A stretch of 64,000 nt of DNA, taken from positions 37,032 through 101,031 of the forward strand of contig NZ_JAINVU010000009.1 of assembly GCF_019880555.1 (NCBI RefSeq), read 5' to 3'. Each line of letters starts with the position of its first letter. Within the stretch, counting starts at the first letter, position 1. This DNA comes from Hephaestia mangrovi (GTDB taxonomy: Bacteria > Pseudomonadota > Alphaproteobacteria > Sphingomonadales > Sphingomonadaceae). The notes beneath the pieces were generated by a model, which did no database searches, was not told where the DNA came from, and saw only the letters and a program-made list of their open reading frames with translations. Of this stretch, positions 61,250 through 64,000 are shown piece by piece. A program made the position numbers and the translations under genes.

Positions 61250-62464
61250 ATGATGGACGTGACAATGGCCCAGCATCCCGTTGGTCAGGGAGGGTTGATG
61301 AGCGGGCTCCTCGAAAATCACGGGGGAAGCCTGCATTGGGCCTACGATTGCGGGTCTAACCAGACTGACGCACTTAACCGTGAGATTGCGGTTGTCGCTG
61401 CGCAGGGTGACTTGCAATTGCTGTTCCTGTCTCATCTGGACAGCGATCACGTGAACGGCATTGACAGCCTGCTGGCGAAAGCTCGCGTGGAGGAGGTCGT
61501 GCTGCCCTACCTTCGCGACATCGACCGGATTGTTGCCGTAGCGCATGATGCCGCAATGGGGGCGCTAACAGGTGGATTTCTTAGGTTTCTGAATGACATA
61601 GAGGGCTGGTTTCGCGAGCGTGGCGTTGAGCGGATCACGTTTATCGAGCCGAGGGACGACGACGATGAAGGCGGTGATGGCCCTTTCATTCCTGAAGTTG
61701 GCGATGGCGGAGGTGACGAACCAATAAAATCCAAATGGGTTGGCAAGCCTGTCGCTCCACCCGACGGTGACGGGACTGCCCATTATCCGGAAAATCCAAC
61801 GGTGCAGCGGCTGGAGGACGGGGCAACGTTGCATCTTTGGGCGGGCCAGCCGTTGGACTGGATATTGTCCCCCCACGCGCACAGGCCGTCGAAATCAGCG
61901 TTGGCCGCTTTCGAAGCGGAACTCAGTAAGCGATTCAGTGGGGGGCACTCCGATCCAGACTTTCTGCAAATCATCCTCGCCGACCAGAGCCTGAGAAGCG
62001 AACTCAAAGAGTGTTACGACGCTATCTGGAAGGATCATAACTTGGTTTCGATGGCCTTGTATGCTGGACCGGTGAAGAGCGACGCTTGGATTTCCTGGAC
62101 TGACCGTCACTACCGCTTTCCGTGGTTCTCGCGTCGACATCATCGCGGCGCAGTAGGCTGGCTCTGCACAGGTGATATGCATTTGGACGTCGTCCGACGC
62201 CGAGATGCATTCATCCAGCACTACCGCCGCCTCCTAGACAAAGTGAACGTCTTTGCTCTGCCTCACCATGGTTCACGCGCAAACTTCAGCCTTACGCTCT
62301 TCAGTGCATTGCCGAATGCCTCCCAATTCACAGCCGCCGCCGGACCCAATAGCTACGATCATCCATCAGAGTACGTGATCCGCGCGGTACAGGCTGAAGG
62401 CAGGAGTTTCGTTAATGTGAGCGAGCATTCGCACACTGCCTTGGAATGGAGGCACTACATCTAA
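61250..62464 (+). CDS. Metallo-beta-lactamase-fold protein, ComEC-like
   Basis: This 404-residue protein has the metallo-beta-lactamase metal motif in LFLSHLDSDHVNG (about residues 60-72), a later aspartate in WLCTGDMHLD, and LPHHGSRANF with another metal-binding histidine, as in ComEC-type MBL domains. An acidic low-complexity insertion (PRDDDDEGGDGPF) lies in between. It is not membrane-bound, unlike ComEC. Nuclease or phosphodiesterase activity is likely. GGAGG lies 6 bases before the ATG; the stop overlaps the start of the PDDEXK gene (TAATG). Confidence 0.82.
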   Translation: MMDVTMAQHPVGQGGLMSGLLENHGGSLHWAYDCGSNQTDALNREIAVVAAQGDLQLLFLSHLDSDHVNGIDSLLAKARVEEVVLPYLRDIDRIVAVAHDAAMGALTGGFLRFLNDIEGWFRERGVERITFIEPRDDDDEGGDGPFIPEVGDGGGDEPIKSKWVGKPVAPPDGDGTAHYPENPTVQRLEDGATLHLWAGQPLDWILSPHAHRPSKSALAAFEAELSKRFSGGHSDPDFLQIILADQSLRSELKECYDAIWKDHNLVSMALYAGPVKSDAWISWTDRHYRFPWFSRRHHRGAVGWLCTGDMHLDVVRRRDAFIQHYRRLLDKVNVFALPHHGSRANFSLTLFSALPNASQFTAAAGPNSYDHPSEYVIRAVQAEGRSFVNVSEHSHTALEWRHYI

Positions 62465-63552
62465 TGCCCCAACGTACTGCTCTTTGGACCGTCTCCGATC
62501 AGCCATCCTCGCTTTCTGAAGCGACATTTCCTTCCGAGCGCCTGCTCGAGGATATGATCATTGCCGCGCCGCGCATTCTCTCCGACGAGTGGATGCTAAT
62601 CGGGCGTCAAGAGCGGACGGTGACAGGAAGGCTCGACCTTCTGGCCGTTGCTCCGGATGGTGCGCTCGTTCTCATCGAACTCAAACGCGATCGGACGCCT
62701 CGGGAGGTGGTAGCTCAGGCGCTAGACTATGCATGTTGGGTCGAAGATCTGGAAGCTGATGACATCGCCGCGATCTATGATCGCTTCGCACCGGGCCGGG
62801 ACCTGGCGGCCGATTTCCGAGTTCGCTTCGGTCAAGCTCTGGATGAGGACGAACTGAACCAAAGCCATCAAGTGGTCATCGTCGCAACGCATCTCGACGA
62901 GAGCAGTGAGAGGATCGTGCGCTATCTCGGCGACAAGGGGATCGCCATCAATGTTCTTTGCTTTCAGGTGTTCGATCACGGCGGGCAGCAACTGCTGAGC
63001 AGAACTTGGCTGGTCGATCCGGTCCAGACGCAGGTCAGCGCTTCTACGCCGACTTCGCGAGGTCCGAGGGAACGCGAACCTTGGAACGGGCAGTTCTATG
63101 CCTGCTTTGGCCACAGCGAGACGCGCGACTGGTCAGAAGGACGAAAGTACGGCTTCATCAGTGGCGGCGGCGGGACGTGGTATAGCAATACCCTCAACCT
63201 ACTCTCTCCTGGCGACCACGTCTGGGTAAAGGCACCTGGCTACGGCTTTGTGGGCGTGGGTGAAGTTATAGGTCCACGTGAACCGATAACCGAGTTCAAG
63301 ATTGAAGTTGACGGAGAGGAGCGTCCTGCGGCGGAAGTTTTACGTGGTGGTACGTACCACCGGGAGGCAATCGAGGACCCCGAACGCATGGAGTATTTCG
63401 TCCCAGTCAAATGGCTACACTCAGTCCCGATCGAAGCCGCGATCAATGAGATTGGCATGTTCGGGAACCAGAACACCGTTTGCAAGCCCACAACACCAAA
63501 ATGGCGCACCACAGTCGAACGTCTTAAGGAACGTTGGAATCTGTACGACTGA
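62464..63552 (+). CDS. PDDEXK nuclease (NucS-like) with C-terminal PUA-like domain
   Basis: This 362-residue protein has a NucS-type PDDEXK domain at about residues 20-190 with active-site elements GRLDLLAV, LVLIELKRD and QALDYACWV. The C-terminal part (about 205-362) reads GDHVWVKAPGYGFVGVGEVIGP and FVPVKWLHSVP, reminiscent of PUA/EVE-type domains that recognise modified bases; that second call is my inference. Its TAATG overlap with the MBL gene shows translational coupling. It ends the six-gene operon that starts with hsdR. Confidence 0.8.
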   Translation: MPQRTALWTVSDQPSSLSEATFPSERLLEDMIIAAPRILSDEWMLIGRQERTVTGRLDLLAVAPDGALVLIELKRDRTPREVVAQALDYACWVEDLEADDIAAIYDRFAPGRDLAADFRVRFGQALDEDELNQSHQVVIVATHLDESSERIVRYLGDKGIAINVLCFQVFDHGGQQLLSRTWLVDPVQTQVSASTPTSRGPREREPWNGQFYACFGHSETRDWSEGRKYGFISGGGGTWYSNTLNLLSPGDHVWVKAPGYGFVGVGEVIGPREPITEFKIEVDGEERPAAEVLRGGTYHREAIEDPERMEYFVPVKWLHSVPIEAAINEIGMFGNQNTVCKPTTPKWRTTVERLKERWNLYD

Positions 63553-63873
63553 CTTGGTCCTGTTTGCCGGGTGCAGCACTTTGTTGTTAGCCGTTGGAAG
63601 GAAACCGCAGTCACTCCTGCGTGCTCAGTTAGGAAGGTTGCCCCCTTTATTTAGGCAATAGAAATTGTCCGAGCAATGTCCGGCTTTGGGCTGGTTGAAA
63701 TTTGATGGGAACGTCAGAAACTAGGGCGCGATGCCGCCGTTCTGCTATGCGCCCTAATGACGGCCATAGCTGCTCGGTGGCCGCGCGCCGAACAGCGGAC
63801 ATAGAACATCTGCGTGTCTTGGGTGCCCAGCGGGTGTGCCGTGCTTACGCTGCAGCGGTACGCGATGGCCTGT
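63553..63873. other. Gap between the defence operon and the IS element, no gene seen
   Basis: This 321-base stretch has no convincing gene. TAGGGCGC (63722-63729) and GCGCCCTA (63749-63756) form an 8-bp inverted repeat with a 19-base loop. The short open frames here overlap on both strands and lack a good start. Confidence 0.5.
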
Positions 63874-64000
63874 TGAACCGCGCCGGGTTTGCCGGAGGCC
63901 TTGGGTTGTGAGTCACGCTGCCATATCGATGTTGTCCGCGGCAGCATAATATTGGTCTTCCGCTTCGGCAGGCGGGATGTTGCCGATGGGCTCGAGCAGC
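63874..64000 (-). mobile_element. IS3-family insertion sequence, one end
   Basis: The end of an IS3-type element enters the window from the right. The terminal sequence starting TGAACCGCGCCGGGTTTGCC at 63874 matches, as far as I recall, the inverted repeats of IS3-family elements in sphingomonads. The transposase C terminus lies 39 bases inside. The other end is outside the window. Confidence 0.75.
63913..64000 (-). CDS. IS3-family transposase (OrfB), C-terminal end
   Basis: The minus strand encodes the last 28 residues of an IS3-family transposase, in part IPPAEAEDQYYAAADNID followed by MAA and TGA at 63915-63913. This ending is typical of OrfB in several IS3 groups. The rest lies beyond the window, so intactness of the catalytic DDE part cannot be judged. 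Confidence 0.85.
   Translation of the reverse strand, partial: LLEPIGNIPPAEAEDQYYAAADNIDMAA

Larger units (their letters stand above)
38358..64000. mobile_element. Genomic island inserted at tRNA-Arg(CCG), right end outside window
   Basis: The island begins at the tRNA fragment and carries integrase, a copper resistance module, a ParB-like protein, a VirD2-like relaxase, an AlpA-like gene and a restriction-type defence operon. Its genes have no link to the chromosomal functions on the left. No type IV secretion genes are visible, so it is probably mobilised by a helper or is decayed. By geometry of the tRNA, an intact tRNA-Arg(CCG) should mark the right end beyond position 64000. Confidence 0.78.

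Noticed and set aside
63702..63947. Two short frames, one on each strand, near the right end
   Set aside because: They overlap each other and the IS end; neither has a ribosome site or known product.

Overview
The window looks like chromosomal DNA of a sphingomonad (Alphaproteobacteria, Sphingomonas-like). It is GC-rich, has a long TonB-dependent receptor of the kind that family carries in numbers, a complete non-phosphorylative L-rhamnose pathway of the type worked out in Sphingomonas, and the sphingomonad palindrome built on GAGCTTGTCGAAG. No rRNA gene, complete tRNA gene or CRISPR array was seen.

Region 1 (1-24292) reads as one catabolic locus for rhamnogalacturonan I, the rhamnose-rich part of pectin. 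Degradation and uptake: a GPH-type sugar symporter (partial), an acetyl-xylan-esterase-like hydrolase, a GH35 beta-galactosidase, a PL11 rhamnogalacturonan lyase, a TonB-dependent receptor, a PL26/YetA-like lyase and the rhamnose symporter RhaT. Rhamnose breakdown: L-rhamnose dehydrogenase (LRA1), lactonase (LRA2), L-rhamnonate dehydratase (LRA3), L-KDR dehydrogenase (LRA5) and diketo-deoxyrhamnonate hydrolase (LRA6), with an IclR regulator. LRA6 yields pyruvate plus L-lactate, and the same locus carries LutABC and an LldD-like FMN dehydrogenase, both of which turn L-lactate into pyruvate.

Region 2 (24325-38268) is mixed chromosomal content: a GMC oxidoreductase with a gluconate-dehydrogenase-subunit-3-like partner, a membrane protein and a TPP enzyme; a PadR regulator with a membrane protein; an S41 peptidase operon whose promoter resembles that of padR; mntR-mntH; and a class GN sortase with its VIT/VWA substrate, divergent from an HTH regulator.

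Region 3 (38358 to beyond 64000) is a genomic island. It starts at a 3' tRNA-Arg(CCG) fragment followed by a tyrosine integrase. Its cargo is a copper module (cytochrome c, CopB, CopA, an ECF sigma factor with CnrX- and CnrY-like partners, a copper P-type ATPase, a DUF4396 protein). Then come maintenance and mobilisation genes (a ParB-like protein preceded by an unusually structured leader, an MNT-HEPN protein, a VirD2-like relaxase beside a candidate oriT, RHH and AlpA-like regulators). Last is a tightly packed defence-type operon: hsdR, an hsdM-hsdS fusion with one target-recognition domain, a HEPN-motif protein, a small membrane protein, a metallo-beta-lactamase-fold protein and a PDDEXK nuclease. 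No type IV secretion genes are visible, so the island looks mobilisable rather than self-transmissible. The window ends inside an IS3-family insertion sequence.

The best candidate for an undescribed system is the 55403-63552 operon. The structured leader at 48311-48618 is the most striking non-coding signal. All functions are inferred by reading protein motifs; no database search was run.
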